A stretch of 64,000 nucleotides of DNA from Limnephilus marmoratus (GCA_917880885.1 OU862928.1:5723721-5787720); one strand, 5' to 3'. Counted from the first letter of the stretch, positions 31,540 through 43,800 are shown. Numbers and translations: made by a program. The notes: generated from the sequence alone by a model not told the origin.

Positions 31540-32260
31540 TAATATTTTCAATTTTGTTCCAACATTTTAAGTTTAAATATTTTTTATTTAAAGGTTTTTA
31601 TATTATTTTCCGTTTTTAGGTTATCTGGAAGGAGATTATATATGTGAACTCCCTCGTGACCAATTAATACTTCTTTTGCCACTTTCAGTTTTAACGGTAT
31701 TTGTGTACAATTTATTGTGTTGTCTAGTATAATGTTCGTATACTTGTGATGTTTTTATAAATGTTGTGTTTGTGTGTATAAGTCCATTTTGTATTTTGTA
31801 GATTAAAAGACATATGTTATATTCGTACAATATTCTTATTTTCAAAAGGTTCATTTCCTGGTATAGTTTTTTTGTGAGAGTGTCTGGGTTATAGTTGAAG
31901 ATTTTTTTAATAACTTTGTTCTGTATTATTTGTAAGTAATGTATGTGTTTCCCCATATTTCTATTAAATATTTAGGTGGGACTGGATTAAGCTAAAGTAT
32001 AAGCCCCTCTTTACCTCTGTTGGTAGAAGATGAGCAATTCTACCAAATTCACCAATTAATGGGATGATTTTTGTTTTTAGTTTTTTTACGTGTTGTTTAA
32101 ATGTTAAATGTTTATCAATATATAAGCCCAGGTATTTATCGCTATCTAGAATATGTAGGTCTCTTTCTTTTATTTGTAATGGTTTATGCGAGGGTATTAT
32201 TCTTTTAGGTGAGCTTAAGATCATGTCGGTAATGCAGGGTGTAATAAATAATCCTTTTAA
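31540..32260 (-). pseudogene. LINE RT C-terminal fragment (Jockey/CR1 group)
   Basis: The minus frame at 32224 down reads LHILDSDKYLGLYIDKHLTF, IPLIGEFGRIAHLLPTEVKR and GLYFSLIQSHLN. After a stop and small gap it continues HYLQIIQNKVIKKIFNYNPD, LYQEMNLLKIRILYEYNICL and HYTRQHNKLYTNTVKTESGK; a shifted frame ends LPDNLKTENNIKTFK near 31560. The YLGLxIDxxLxFxxH and LPxEVxRxLYFSLIxSHL blocks are typical post-palm LINE sequence. Several breaks make it non-functional. Confidence 0.75.
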
Positions 32261-32387
32261 TTAGTCAGGCACGCCTCACACGTCATAAACATGTGTGGTA
32301 ATGTTATATTATCGTGAACACAAGCTTATGGGTCCGAGTGGTAAAGAAAGATAGAGATTAATAGAATCATAATTCATAAATAAACAC

Positions 32388-32395
32388 ATGCACCC
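32388..32395. repeat. 8-bp target-site duplication, left
   Basis: ATGCACCC abuts the left terminal inverted repeat; the identical octamer follows the right repeat at 34942-34949. Confidence 0.85.
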
Positions 32396-32778
32396 TAGAG
32401 TGGGCCGAAAAACCTTTTTTTTCGATTTCGAAGTTGTAATAGCGCGGAAAAGTTGCGAATTATATAGATAAAAAATAATAAAAAAAATAAAAAATATCGG
32501 ATGACATCTTCCGTTCGCGCATCGGCCCTAAAGTTTGACAAAATATGAAAAAACCTCATTTTTGCGATTATTTTTAATTTTTTTTTATTAAATGTTTTCG
32601 TAATGTAATAGTTTGAAACGTCTTCAAATAGAGTCTATAAACATTTCGTTTTAATTTGGGTTATATCAATTGACATCTTCCGGTTGCGCATGAGCCCCAA
32701 AATTTGCCAAAATATTGAAAATTTCAAATTTTTACTCATTTTTTGGAATTTGATAAGCAAGCCAGACAACGTCACTCG
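32396..32778. repeat. Left terminal inverted repeat
   Basis: Reverse complement of 34560-34941; coordinate sums at both ends (67337 and 67338) differ by one, so the two repeats are almost equal in length. The inner limit is GCCAGACAACGTCACTCG. Confidence 0.85.
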
Positions 32779-32984
32779 CTTACTTGGGACGGACGACCTC
32801 CCCTCCACTCTACCCCCTCCGCATTCCTAGGATTATGCCACCTATCTCCGTCCATTATTTTGTCAGTCTGCTTCTGTCAGTTGTGCAGTGCGTTTGTGTT
32901 TAGTTCGACCCGTTGTTTTCGTTCTACAACTCTTGGCGTTTTGTGTTATCATATTGCTGTATGATATAACGAAACGGTGGCATC

Positions 32985-34362
32985 ATGGCTGTGCCGAAGA
33001 AAGTAATAACAAGACAGGTATTCGACTGCTACATTTTTGGTACTCCAAAAGATCTACCAACAAACAAGTTGCCTACGGGCGAGGAAATCATTCGGAGTTG
33101 TTCTCAAGAAAGATATAATTTGGCACTTAAAATTAATAATAAGGGCTTTAGTTTTAAACAAGTTGCCAGTACATTAACTAACCAAGTAATCAGCTTATAT
33201 GAAAAAGCATCTATCGTTACAGTTACAGATAAGAGAATTGCGCAGCTCATAACTGCGTTGCATGATAAGTATTACAACCTGAGGAAATCATATAGACGAG
33301 ACAATAACAAAGCTTCTTTTAAAAAACATGTTGTTGAATTCAAACAAAAGTGCTCACTTCTTTTTGACGTAGCAGCTTGCAAATGCCTTATAGTTGTTGA
33401 ATGCACTTGCAAGAAAACCCCAAATTTGTGCCGGTGCGAAGTAACTATTGATTGTAGCTGTGAAAAATTTAAAAAAATACCCCCAATTAAGTTAAGATTT
33501 GTTTACTTGATTCGAAAATATGGAATAGGAAAAATTTGAGCGGTAGATATTAGTGAAACAAACAAGCGTAACAAAGCATTGGAAAGGAAGTTACGTGATA
33601 GACATTTAAATGAAGAAGATGTTTCAAAACCCTCATGCTCACATTCTGTTTTAAATTTAGTAGAAAATGAAGATGAAGGACGTTGTCTTCCTAATACGGA
33701 CAGTGATATCGACCAAGATTATAAAGTTCAAACAAAAAATCTTCTAAACCTATTTAGCAGATGAGAGTTCAGGTAAAATCTACTGCAATATTAAGCAACC
33801 ATTATGGTGTTTCAGACAGCCCGAAACTTGTTTACCAAGCAATACAATCTACCCGGTATTTGCCAAAACCTTTGCTTGATGTTATTGACCCTGTGATTGA
33901 ACGGAATGGTTTTTTCGCCCACCCAGAACACTTACTATAATCCATGACTCAAGATGACAAGAAACACATAAGAGAGCTCGAACTTCGAAGAATTCTGAAG
34001 GCAAGGCGGATAGATGTAAGAAGAAAAACAGTAAGAACATTCAAGCCACCAAAAATTAACTTCAATGCGCAAGAATACTCGGACATGATTAGCTGGATGG
34101 ACTGTGAATTATCTTCTCCCCCATTGTTGGCAGAAATCAGTGACGACGAGATCAAATCACACATCGTCAGTGAGTCAATCCTTGACTGGAACATTATTTT
34201 CAAGCAATTCCCTGTTCACACGCAGGCTGTTGAACGCTGTGTAAAACTCGTCACGGAAGCCTCAGGAAAAGTTGTGGAGCTGAATCCCGAGACGGATTTA
34301 TAAGAACCACTCAGCTGTCCAGATCATCTATGCCTAACTTCACCAGCAAATCAGTCTTCTAA
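32985..34362 (+). pseudogene. Putative transposase-like gene of the Cc8L18.2-like family, inactivated
   Basis: The start MAVPKKVITRQVFDCYIFGT PKDLPTNKLP fits the N-terminus of a multicopy arthropod protein family that I recall as Cc8L18.2-like, after a bracovirus gene. A cysteine-rich part follows (AACKCLIVVECTCKK, CRCEVTIDCSCEKF). An in-frame TGA lies at 33537-33539, after which the same frame continues to 33764. The frame then shifts to 33761-33940, meets a TAA at 33938-33940, and continues at 33944-34303 with HIRELELRRILKAR and PVHTQAVERCVKLVTEASGK. A last shift near 34296 gives GFIRTTQLSRSSMPNF and a stop at 34362. With four lesions it cannot make the protein. It is the only gene between the terminal repeats, so transposase is an inference. 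Initiator region GCATCATGG looks normal. Confidence 0.65.
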
Positions 34363-34559
34363 GTACCTTCGGCTACAAAATAGAGGACAGGTTTAACTAA
34401 CATGAACTGTTTATTCAGAACTCTGTTTTATTTTTTATAGAAGTAAGTTTATTGTTGAAAACTAAACTGTAACTTAAACATTTACGCTTTTTAAATATAT
34501 TTAAATGAAAAGTACCATGCCCGTTGTTACTGTTATCACCCATCATGTCATAAGCCTAA

Positions 34560-34941
34560 CGAGTGACGTTGTCTGGCTTGCTTATCAAATACCAAAAATG
34601 TGTAAAAATTTGAAATTTTCAATATTTTGGCAAATTTTGGGGCTCATGCGCAACCGGAAGATGTCAATTGACACAAACCAAATTAAAACAAAATGTTTAT
34701 AGACTCCATTTGAAGACGTTACAAACTATTACATTACGAAAACATTTAATTTTTTTTTTTTTAAATAATCGCAAAAATGAGTTTTTTTCATATTTTGTCA
34801 AACTTTAGGGCCGATGCGCGAACGGAAGATGTCATCCGATATTTTTTTATTTTTTGTATTATTTTTTATCTATATAATTCGCAACTTTTCCGCGCTATTA
34901 CAACTTCAAAATCCAAAAAAAAGTCTTTTCGGCCCACTCTA
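34560..34941. repeat. Right terminal inverted repeat
   Basis: Reverse complement of 32396-32778. It contains in mirrored form both 45-bp subterminal motifs. Confidence 0.85.
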
Positions 34942-34949
34942 ATGCACCC
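34942..34949. repeat. 8-bp target-site duplication, right
   Basis: ATGCACCC directly after the right terminal repeat, identical to 32388-32395. Confidence 0.85.
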
Positions 34950-35154
34950 CCCAAAAGGGTATTAAATAATTAAATTAAGAATCTTCTAGCAATTAAAAAC
35001 GATAAAACTAAAACCTTTGTTCAAAAAGAATAATAAAATTAATAATTTAAAAATATTGAATTATTAACATAACCAGTGTAATTAAACAAATTTAAGTCTA
35101 AAAAAACTCAAAAATGTAGTGAAAAAAAGACAAAAGAAACCAAAAATGTGGCCG

Positions 35155-35372
35155 ATGTCCGGCTGGAGTCTCCCTCAACCATTCTTACCCGATCCGGCCT
35201 GCCGCGCAGCTGGTGGGGAGACGCATCCGCCACCAATTCCCAAACAAACCTCTCCCTTTGAACCCGGTTACCTCTGTTAAGTCACCAAGCGTAGCGAACT
35301 AGCATTTATTGGATAACGCGTTGGTTATCCAATAAATGGTTCCCGGGGTGGCGGTACCCATACCCGCCTCCC
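35155..35372 (-). repeat. Dispersed repeat R-A, copy 4 (5' part)
   Basis: In reverse it reads GGAGGCGGGTATGGGTACCG, CCCCGGGAACCATTTATTGG, GTTCGCTACGCTTGGTGACT, then GGATGCGTCTCCCCACCAGC and GATCGGGTAAGAATGGTTGA. It matches 16260-16500. An extra internal inverted repeat (ATTTATTGGATAACGCGTTG and GTTATCCAATAAATGGTTCC) lies at 35307-35340. Confidence 0.7.
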
Positions 35373-35455
35373 AACAACAAAAATAGGAAAAAAAGTATGT
35401 GGAAATGTCTGACTAATCAACTGCAAGGTCGATATATTGTACAGATATATTTTTT

Positions 35456-35850
35456 TATATGAGAAATATACCTCACAATAGTCCCTGCTGCTCCCGCATG
35501 GAGTCAGTGAGACTCTGGCATCCCCAATTGGGGTATGTTGTGATGACGAAGGTAGTGGGGAGTGGAAGGAGATGGGAAGAGAAAAGTGGGAGAGTGCCTG
35601 GCTATTCAGATCCGGATAAAGCCATTTCAAGCGACATTTTAATTCTGAATGGTGGTCTTATACCAGGGCGATACTGAGAGTATCTTCTACTGTGGAACGT
35701 GCCACAAATACACTATGTATTATTTAAATGAATTAATTGTGAATTAACACAAAATATTCAAATAAAATTTATTTGTGCTCGCCGGTATTCGATCCCTTGA
35801 CCTTCGGATTGTGGAGTCAATAGCCTTATCCCTCGACCACGGAGGCCTCC
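35456..35850 (-). repeat. tRNA-derived SINE, copy 2
   Basis: The tRNA-like head lies at the right end (35780-35850 in reverse: GGAGGCCTCCGTGGTCGAGG, then TTGACTCCACAATCCGAAGG and a decayed box B GGGATCGAATACC). The body CTCAGTATCGCCCTGGTATA and CCAATTGGGGATGCCAGAGT matches copy 1. The A-rich tail is ATAAAAAAATATAT. Open frames in this region are by-products. Confidence 0.8.
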
Positions 35851-37319
35851 AAAATGTAACCAAATTCCATTGAAATTAGCATTTTTTTTTAATATCTAGT
35901 CATTTTGGAAATTGTCTTTCGTTCAGGCTTTATGGAAAATATTTTGTCTAATTTTTTTGCGAAAGAAAACTAAATTATATTAGGAACTTTCTCACAATTA
36001 TTGAAAACATTATTTTAAAACAAGATTGGAAAATCAAAAAACGCCCAGAATACCCGCATTTCTCAGAAAAAAATTTCTCCATGCTTCCATTTTAGCCGAG
36101 AGCAAGTAGGTAAAGAGCATTTGACTTTAAGCATGCTTAGTCATAAGTATGCTTTAAACAAGCGTGCTCATTTGTGAACAAATGTGTACAATTAAAAAGC
36201 ATGCTCGTGAAGTAGCAAGCTTATTTTTTAGTGTGTCGGTATCATTATGTTTTCACCATATTATTAGGGCATCTCACCAGTTAGGGGTATTTTAACAATA
36301 AATAATAAATTATTCGAAATAGGCCACTTGCATCACATTTTTTAAAATTTTTTTCCGGTTTAGGCAAATATTCTAAGACATTCTGTATTTTTTTTTTTTT
36401 TTTAATCGTATTTTTGAAACCCTGGGGATTTTTTGAAAATTTCAATCCGAAAAATCAGACCATTTTTTATAAACCGGAAAGACGGGACATAATTTTATAG
36501 GTGTGAAAAACGATAATTACATAGCCGAGAATAATTTTAAAAAAAATAACGTTTTCCACACGAATGGCGCAGGAGAATAACGAGGCATACCAAAAATATT
36601 ACATCTCATAAATATTTTTTTCCTTGATCCATCTTATTGATCATAAATCATTATAATGTACAGCGTCTATATTACTAAATTCAATGTAATATACTTGAAC
36701 TTGTAAATTGTAATAATAATAAGTATATTATAAAATTTTATTTTGTTAAAATCAGCACCATAATCATTATAACTCTAAAACATGTACCGACATCCTCTTC
36801 ACGTTCTGAAGAGAACCCCGTACCCATTAATTGTACGGGGTTCTCTTCAGAACATCTGTCAAAAAATCAAACCAAATGATAAGTTCGCAGAGAACAAACA
36901 ATAAATCTAGTGAACGAATTCAAAAATTCGCCTGAAATCAAAGTGATGCCATATAAAAAAATAAATCAGTGCGGAATTTTATAAAATTAATAGGAACATT
37001 TTCGGCGACGGGACATTTTCATGTAGTGACGTCACGAGCCCAAATAATGGATTTATTTATTTAAAAAAAAAAAAACTGTACATTTCTAAAAAAATTTACT
37101 AACATTTTCGTAATCTTAGTAAAAAACTCTATCCACACGATTTTTTCCAAGTCGTTATGAAGTCCATGCAAGTGGCCTATTCTTTCTTGAGCATATATTC
37201 AATTTATTTGGCGGGGCCTAAAGTCTAAATCTGTACCCGAGAAGCACACGGATGCAAGTCAAAAAAGGTAAATGTTCAGGAGAACCAAAAAAAAAAAAAA
37301 TTCTGTTACTATAATCTTC
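35851..37319. other. No gene recognised
   Basis: AT-rich sequence. Near 36130-36215 the hexamer-like GCATGCT/AGCATGC recurs several times. A perfect hairpin lies at 36803-36853 (listed separately). No domain found. Confidence 0.4.
36803..36853. other. Perfect 21-bp stem with 9-nt loop
   Basis: The 21-nt arm at 36803-36823 (GTTCTGAAGAGAACCCCGTA plus C) is exactly complementary to 36833-36853; loop CCATTAATT. It is a simple hairpin with no poly(T) end or repeat partner in the window. It may be a small inverted duplication or a transcribed hairpin. Confidence 0.75.
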
Positions 37320-37868
37320 CCCTTCTCTCCCAAGTGCATTTCTTCGCGGCAAAATCGGGGAACCGGCTGAAGGGCGCGGACTTCGAGCATCGTCTGCGAT
37401 TGGGCCGATAGCTATACGTATTCTCATTGGGACTGCCCGGTGGTCAATGGAATACTTTCTCTGGCTCTTCTTTTTATATATTTTATTTTCTTTCCGCTAT
37501 TATAGTAATTACTTACATTATAACATAATCATATAACTGTTTTTTCCTCATTACTTATTTTATTTACAGAAGGTTTCTTCGACTGGTCTAGCCGTTATTT
37601 TTATTTTTCTTTTACTAACACTGTTTTCTCTTATTGATGTTACCTATTTCAGAAGAATTATTCCACGGGCTGCTACTTCTATTTATCTTTTGTATAATTT
37701 TAATGTAAGTACTTGCATACTGCTTACTAACCCCGTATGCATGGACATTGGAGGGTCTAGAGTCGTTCAAATAAATGTAGCTTCGTTAAAAAAAAAAGTA
37801 GAGTCTTGAGGTGTGCGGTGAAGGAGGAAACCATATGTTTCCTTATAACGCCTTTGGGAAAGTGGTGG
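37320..37868. repeat. Dispersed repeat R-B, copy 2, target of the BEL/Pao insertion
   Basis: It shares TTCTTCGCGGCAAAATCGGG-type and CTTGCATACTGCTTACTAAC, then AAACCATATGTTTCCTTATA and ACGCCTTTGGGAAAGTGGTGG with 25200-25620. The last five bases GGTGG are duplicated on the other side of the BEL/Pao element at 44834. Confidence 0.6.
37864..37868. repeat. 5-bp target-site duplication of the BEL/Pao element
   Basis: GGTGG occurs here and at 44834-44838, directly outside the two LTRs. Five base pairs is the usual BEL/Pao length. Confidence 0.85.
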
Positions 37869-38312
37869 TGTTAAAATTGTTAGGGTCCTTTTAAATAATA
37901 AACTCCTTTTGCAAAAAACTTCACTTTTTATTCACTGTGACATGTTGTAGAAAATGTATAAAATAACGGTGTTAATATTGTATGCACCGGGCCAAAAACA
38001 CTGGCAGTTGTTTTACTGTTAAACTTTGCGTAGGAAAGAAGCCACAATAATCAGGTGCTATCATTTTTATATTAAAAAATCCTGCACACATTCAAGATTT
38101 AAAACCATACATTTGACGTTTTGCAAGTATTTACCAATACTAGGTAGTAACAAATATGGCGTCCACCTAACTCGTAGTTAAGGCAGATTCCTAAGCCTAG
38201 CAGAGACTCACACCATTAATTTGAAATGGTCAGCCCATGGGAGTTTGCTCAAACCCCCCATAGATGGCGGTAGTAGGTCAATTTTTGCCACCGGTAGCCT
38301 CAATTTTCAACA
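37869..38312 (-). repeat. BEL/Pao 3' LTR
   Basis: 444 bp; on the element strand it begins TGTTGAAAATTGAGG and ends CAATTTTAACA. Compared with the other LTR it has GCGTAGG for GCGAAGG and AAGATTT for AAGACTT. Confidence 0.9.
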
Positions 38313-38862
38313 TGGTCGGCCGCCACGGGATTCATAAATCAACTTTATGGATTTATGAAGCCTTCAAGAAAACAACAAAAACAGAAGGAGACTACCAAGG
38401 CAAAAAAAAACAATTCCTAAATCTAAATACTGTACCAATACCAATAAATAATTTAACCTATTAAATTAGCAGCCAAAAACTTATTTTTTTTTTTAAAAAC
38501 TACAATACTGCACTGATTATCATACTATTATTTAAAATTATACATTCACAAGTTGGATTTTAAAGTGATTAACCTAAACTAACTACATAAACTTAAATTA
38601 ACCCAAAACAAAATATTTTTTTTCACATATTTAAATAATAATTCAACACAAAATAATATTATAATAGAACACAACACAATTGTCTTTTTTTTTTCAAGTT
38701 CATTTGTTTTGATCTGCTCCAGGTGCAGTCCACGAGATAAGCACCACAGTGCGGGGTGCGTCATCAATTTATAGGTCGTCATGTTGTTCCTGAGTTTGGT
38801 ACCTTTAAAGGGTCTTTTTTTTAATATCTTCACCCTAAAAAGGTTTTTTTTGAATTTATTCA
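38313..38862 (-). other. BEL/Pao 3' untranslated region
   Basis: About 550 bp between the end of Pol and the 3' LTR. AT-rich; I saw no clear purine-rich primer tract immediately before the LTR (the last bases are GTGGCGGCCGACCA on the element strand). Confidence 0.6.
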
Positions 38863-40805
38863 TCATGGCCGTCCAGGGTGTCCAGACTGAACGGAGGGGT
38901 CCGGGGCGTCCGTTACAGGTTCAGCTTCCGGATCCAGAGGCATCAGACATATCTTTGTGATAGACCTGACAAAGATTCCTTGAGGGGTTTTCAGGGTAAC
39001 CACTCGTACTACACCGTCCGCGCCGGGATGTGTACATATGACTCGCGCCATTTTCCATAATGGTGGAGGTGAATTATCTTCCTTCAGAATAACCAGATCA
39101 TCCTTTTGCAGTGCCCGTTGATTACTGGTTTGCCATTTAGTCCTTTTTTGTAGTTCCATCAAGTACTCTCGCTTCCATCTAGACCAAAAGGATAACATTA
39201 GCGCATGGGTTCTCTGATATTGGGTCAGTCTGTTGTCTGGTATGGCTCGGACATCTCTCTCCGGAATGATAGAGGATTTAGTGCCTATAAGGAAATGGTT
39301 TGGGGTGAGGGGTTGGTAATCGTGGATGTCATCAGACAAGGAAGTCAATGGACGGGAATTTAGACAGGCCTCAATCTGACAAATTAAAGTATACAAAAGT
39401 TCAAAGGTTAAAGCAGAATTATTAGTGACTCTATACAACTGAAATTTTGCTGACTTGACCGCAGCTTCCCACAGCCCTCCCTGACTAGGGGCTCGAGGGG
39501 TTATGAACCTCCACTCTATACCTCTGTTGGCTAAATAATTTTGAATTTTGTCGTTGTTTTCCCTCAAGCTGGTATACAGCTCCTTGAGCCTGTTACAGGC
39601 TCCCCGAAAGTTGCTAGCGTTGTCGGAAAAGATCTTATCAGGTTCTCCCCTGCGGGATATAAACCTCTTTAAACTGTTCAAGAAAGCATTGCTAGATAAA
39701 TCCGAAACTAATTCCAAGTGAACCGCTTTTGTGGAAAAACAGACAAAAATACATAAATACGATTTCACGAGCGGAGCCTTCCGCAGTGGCCCACTTTTGG
39801 TTGGAATCGGTCCTGCAAAATCGACCCCCGTGACAGCGAACGGTCGGCTCGGTGTGATTCTTTCGCTCGGTAAGTTGCCCATGATTTGGTTACCAGTACG
39901 AGGATAACACCTGAAACACACAATACACTTATGTAATATCTTTTTAACAGTATTTTTCCCAAAAATAGGCCAAAACTTTAATCTTATTTCAGCTAATAGG
40001 GCTTGAGGTCCTGCGTGCAAGTTTACATAGTGATAGTGACGTATAATCAATTCGGTCAGCTTATGCTTAGCTGGCAATATAATTGGATGTCTTTGTTGGT
40101 ACGATAGGTGTGTAGCTAAATTTAGTCTACCGCCCACATGTATAAGACCATCACGTAAAAAAGGATGAAGGGATTTTAAGTTACTATCCTTGTTGATGTT
40201 GCCTTGATTTTTTAATGTCTTCAACTCCTTATGAAAGGCATGTGCCTGAGCTGATTTCAGTAGATAATTCAAACTTGCCTCTAGTTCAGCTACACTTAAA
40301 TTACCCGAAATTTTACTTTTAATATTTCTGCAGTTATTCACAAACCGCAGCACATATGCTGTAACCCTTTTCAATTTGATAAATGAGGAAAATTTTCCAA
40401 ATATTTCCCATTCTTGAATATCTGTAGATAATAGAATATTTTTGCTCTTGAGCTCCGGAGGGTTTGAACAGGAAATGTTCGATATAGGCCAATCGTTGAC
40501 TCCGTCAGTCAACCAACTTGGTCCATTCCACCATATTGTAGAATTTATCAATTTATCTGCAGTAGTTCCTCTTGACAGTACATCCGCTGCATTGTCGGAT
40601 GATGATACGTGTCTCCATTGATCTGGATCACTCAGTTCTTGTATTTCGGCAACTCGATTAGCCACGAAAGTGCTCCAACGAGTAGGTTGACCTTTCAGCC
40701 AACACAGCGCTATCGTAGAGTCACACCAATAATATGTGTTGATCTCCATTATATTTAGTGCTTGTTTTATAGTTTTCATTAATTTCGCCAGTAGTACAGC
40801 ACTTA
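38863..40805 (-). CDS. BEL/Pao polyprotein, part 2: RNase H end, integrase, DUF5641-like tail
   Basis: This frame continues the polyprotein after the frameshift; the ATG at 40779 is internal, not a start. YYWCDSTIALCWLKG belongs to the RNase H-like region. Integrase zinc finger: HYHYVNLHAGPQALL ... CIVCFRC. The catalytic acidic triad is suggested by TGVDFAGP, IFSDNASNFRGA and GGLWEAAVKSAK. The C-terminal SFWSRWKREYLMELQKRTKW and LVILKEDNSPPPLWKMARV blocks are the DUF5641-type tail typical of Pao. It ends in a proline-rich PSVQSGHPGRP. In life the protein is cut from the polyprotein and joins cDNA to the genome. Confidence 0.85.
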
Positions 40806-43800
40806 GGCAGTGAAATACACTTTAATGGTGCTACCCTTGATTTGGATGTTATTAAATGTGAATGCCACTTACCGCTGTGGTCCACTGACACCATATAAAT
40901 ACAGGCTCCGAAAGCCTTCTCAGACGAATCGCAAAAGCCGTGTAGCTGTAGCTCCTTTGCTTGCTTGCAAATAATTTTTCTTGGTATTTTCAACACATTT
41001 AGCTGAATTAAATCTTGCAGGTAGGTCCTCCAGGGTGCTAATATTTCATTATTTAATTGATCATCCCACGCTGCTTTGGACTGCCACAGCCTTTGCATTA
41101 TCAATTTGGCTATGACTATTATCGGTCCTAGGAGTCCCAATGGATCGAAGGTTGATGCTATGCAAGACAATATCTCTCGTTTGCTCTCGGTTGGACCTGA
41201 TGGCTTCATTATTACATAAGAAAAGTAATCAGATTCATTGTTCCATGTTAATCCTAATATTTTCTCAGTCTTTGGATTGTCAGTAATAATTTTGTCGGAA
41301 TTGTCTGAATCGGCACACTTAGCTTGGCCCGACTCGGCTGACAATTCCAAGGTATTGGACCTCCACTTCCTCAACGTCATCCCCGCAGATGACAAGATGC
41401 TAATCAGTTCTTCTTTTAACTTCTTACACGATTCCAGCTCATCTGCTCCCGTTAACAAGTCATCCATATAGAAGTCATTTTCTATGACCCGACTAGTGCT
41501 AGGAAAAATTAAATTATTATCCATACCAATTTGCTTTAAACATCTCGTGGCCAAGAAGGAGGAAGGTGCCAGCCCATAAGTCACAGTCTTCAGACGATAA
41601 TGCTTGAGCACATCCTGTGGCGACTCGCGCCTTACTATCTTCTGCAGGTCAAGGTCATCTTCACACATGTTAATCTGGCGGTACATCTTCTCGATGTCGG
41701 CAGTCATGACTATTTGATGTTTCCTGAAATGCAATAGTTGGTTATATAGATCCTTTTGTATAACAGGTCCTGTCATCAAGGCTTCATTGAGGGAAATTCC
41801 ATTTGAGGTTTTGGCGGAGCCGTCAAAAACGACCCTCACTTTAGTAGTAGTGCTGGATTCCTTCACTACAGCGTGATGCGGTAAAAAATAGGATTCACGA
41901 TCCCCTTTTGACTGGTCACACACCTCCATGTGTCCCAATTCTTCATATTCACGCATGAATTTTACATATTGTGTCTTCAACTCGGGATGTGACACAAATT
42001 TTCTTTCCATATTTTTAAATCTCTTTTCGGCAGTGAGCAATGAGTTTCCCAACTGATCAATGCATGCCCGACGCGGTAAACTTACTACATATCTACCGTC
42101 ATCTTCTCTAGTATGAGTATTAACAAAACTGGCTTCGCAAGCCTTTTCTTCTTGAGTTTGAATTTTAGTGGAATTAATCTCTTCCAATTTCCAAAATTTT
42201 TCTATTTGATGACTCAACTTATTTATAGATAAACTGCAAAAATCTGATACAGGCCTTTGTTTGGGATACACGTTTATCGGACCGGACACAATCCAACCCA
42301 GTTGCGTACGTTGAAGCGTTGGTCCTGACTCGAGTTTCAATCTATCGTTGCTTAGCATTTCCCAGAAGCTCTCCGCGCCCAACAGGATGTCGATGGGTGC
42401 AGCTATATTGAAGTTCGGGTCTGCCAGCTCCAGTCCTGGTGGTAGTTTGAACTCTTTTTTCGCCATTGTCACTTGTGGTAAATTGGTTGTAATTTCCTGT
42501 AAAATCAGACATGATATTTCGCATTTATAATCAGTATTAAGCGAAGTCATCTCCACCGAAATTCTCCTTTTTATATGTGTAATATTATTATGGATCCCAG
42601 ACACGGGTTTGTTTATCCATTCACATGGTAAATTTAATTTATTAGGAAATTCAGCTCTCATAAAATTACTCTGCGCGCCAGAATCAATCAGGGCGCGAGC
42701 CTTAAACATTTTATTGTTGGCCCCCACAATTCCTATGTAGGCGGTTGACAATAATATTATTTTTTCTGCCTTTTCCGATGCAGAAAAATTCGATACTATA
42801 ACCTCGTTATTAGCATCCATATTTGAGGTCTCCGGCGGAGGTACCTCCCTGTGTAGTAGAGTATTGTGGCTATACTTGCCACAAATTTTGCAGATTAGGT
42901 TTGTCTTGCAACTCTGTGCTCGATGACCCAACCTCAAACATTTAAAACATGCCCGGATTGATTTCGTAGCATCAATCCTATCCTGTAATTTTAATTTTAG
43001 AAATTTTTTGCAAAAATAAATTTGATGACCGTTTTCATTACAATAAATGCAATTATTTGCTTTTACTGCTAAGAATACCGATGAATCTTTTTTGTTATTA
43101 TTGTTGCCTATTTGCGTTTTATGTAGGTTAGAATATTTTTTCTCTGAAACATTCATGAGCTCCATTACTTGCGCCCTAGTAGATAAACATTTCATGAATT
43201 CCTTTAATGTAGGTAATTCACCTTGCAATGTATATTGTTCCCAATTTTTTCGGGTAGCTACATCTAATTTATTTGAAATTATGTAAATAATCAAAGGATC
43301 CCACTGATCTACTTTGACCCCGATGTTTTGTAATGCCTTTAAATTTACATTGGTTTCGTCAATTAAATACCTTAATGCTACAGGCTCTTCATGTTTCATA
43401 TCTTTAAATTGAAATAGCGTTTGGATATGTTTATGTACGGTAGCCCTGAGATTAGCAAATCTGTCATGCAACAACTCCCAGGCCGAAAGATAGTTTAATT
43501 CCGAAACTTCTAAATTAGCAATTATTTTCAATGCGTTCCCTTTCAGCGTAGATTGCAAGTAAAAGAATTTTTGGACGTTGCTCAAGGAACTGTTATTATG
43601 AACCAAAGTTTTAAAGGTTTCAACGAAATTTACCCACTCCTTTTGATTTCCATCGAATTCTCTCAATTGGAGAGTTGGAAGTTTGATCTCGACCCTACCC
43701 TGCTCGATTGACATAATCGCCCCCTTGGCAGTTGCCAATACGGAAAAATATTGATTTTCGAATGTTTCACGCTGGACTGAATTCTCCCGCTCCTCATCTG

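Larger units (their letters stand above)
32396..34941 (+). mobile_element. 2546-bp DNA transposon with 382-bp terminal inverted repeats
   Basis: Both ends start TAGAGTGGGCCGAAAA. Inverted repeats run 32396-32778 and 34560-34941 with only scattered mismatches, and exact ATGCACCC octamers flank the element. It encodes one degraded protein (32985-34362). Each terminal repeat contains two diverged 45-bp copies of TGACATCTTCCGKTYGCGCA...TTTGMCAAAATAT (32502-32546 and 32671-32715, mirrored on the right), plausible transposase-binding sites. An 8-bp duplication occurs in hAT, P and some other superfamilies, but the start TAGAG and very long repeats do not settle the superfamily. Confidence 0.85.

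Noticed and set aside
35325..35677. Frames across a SINE
   Set aside because: They run through SINE body and repeat R-A, so no gene is claimed.
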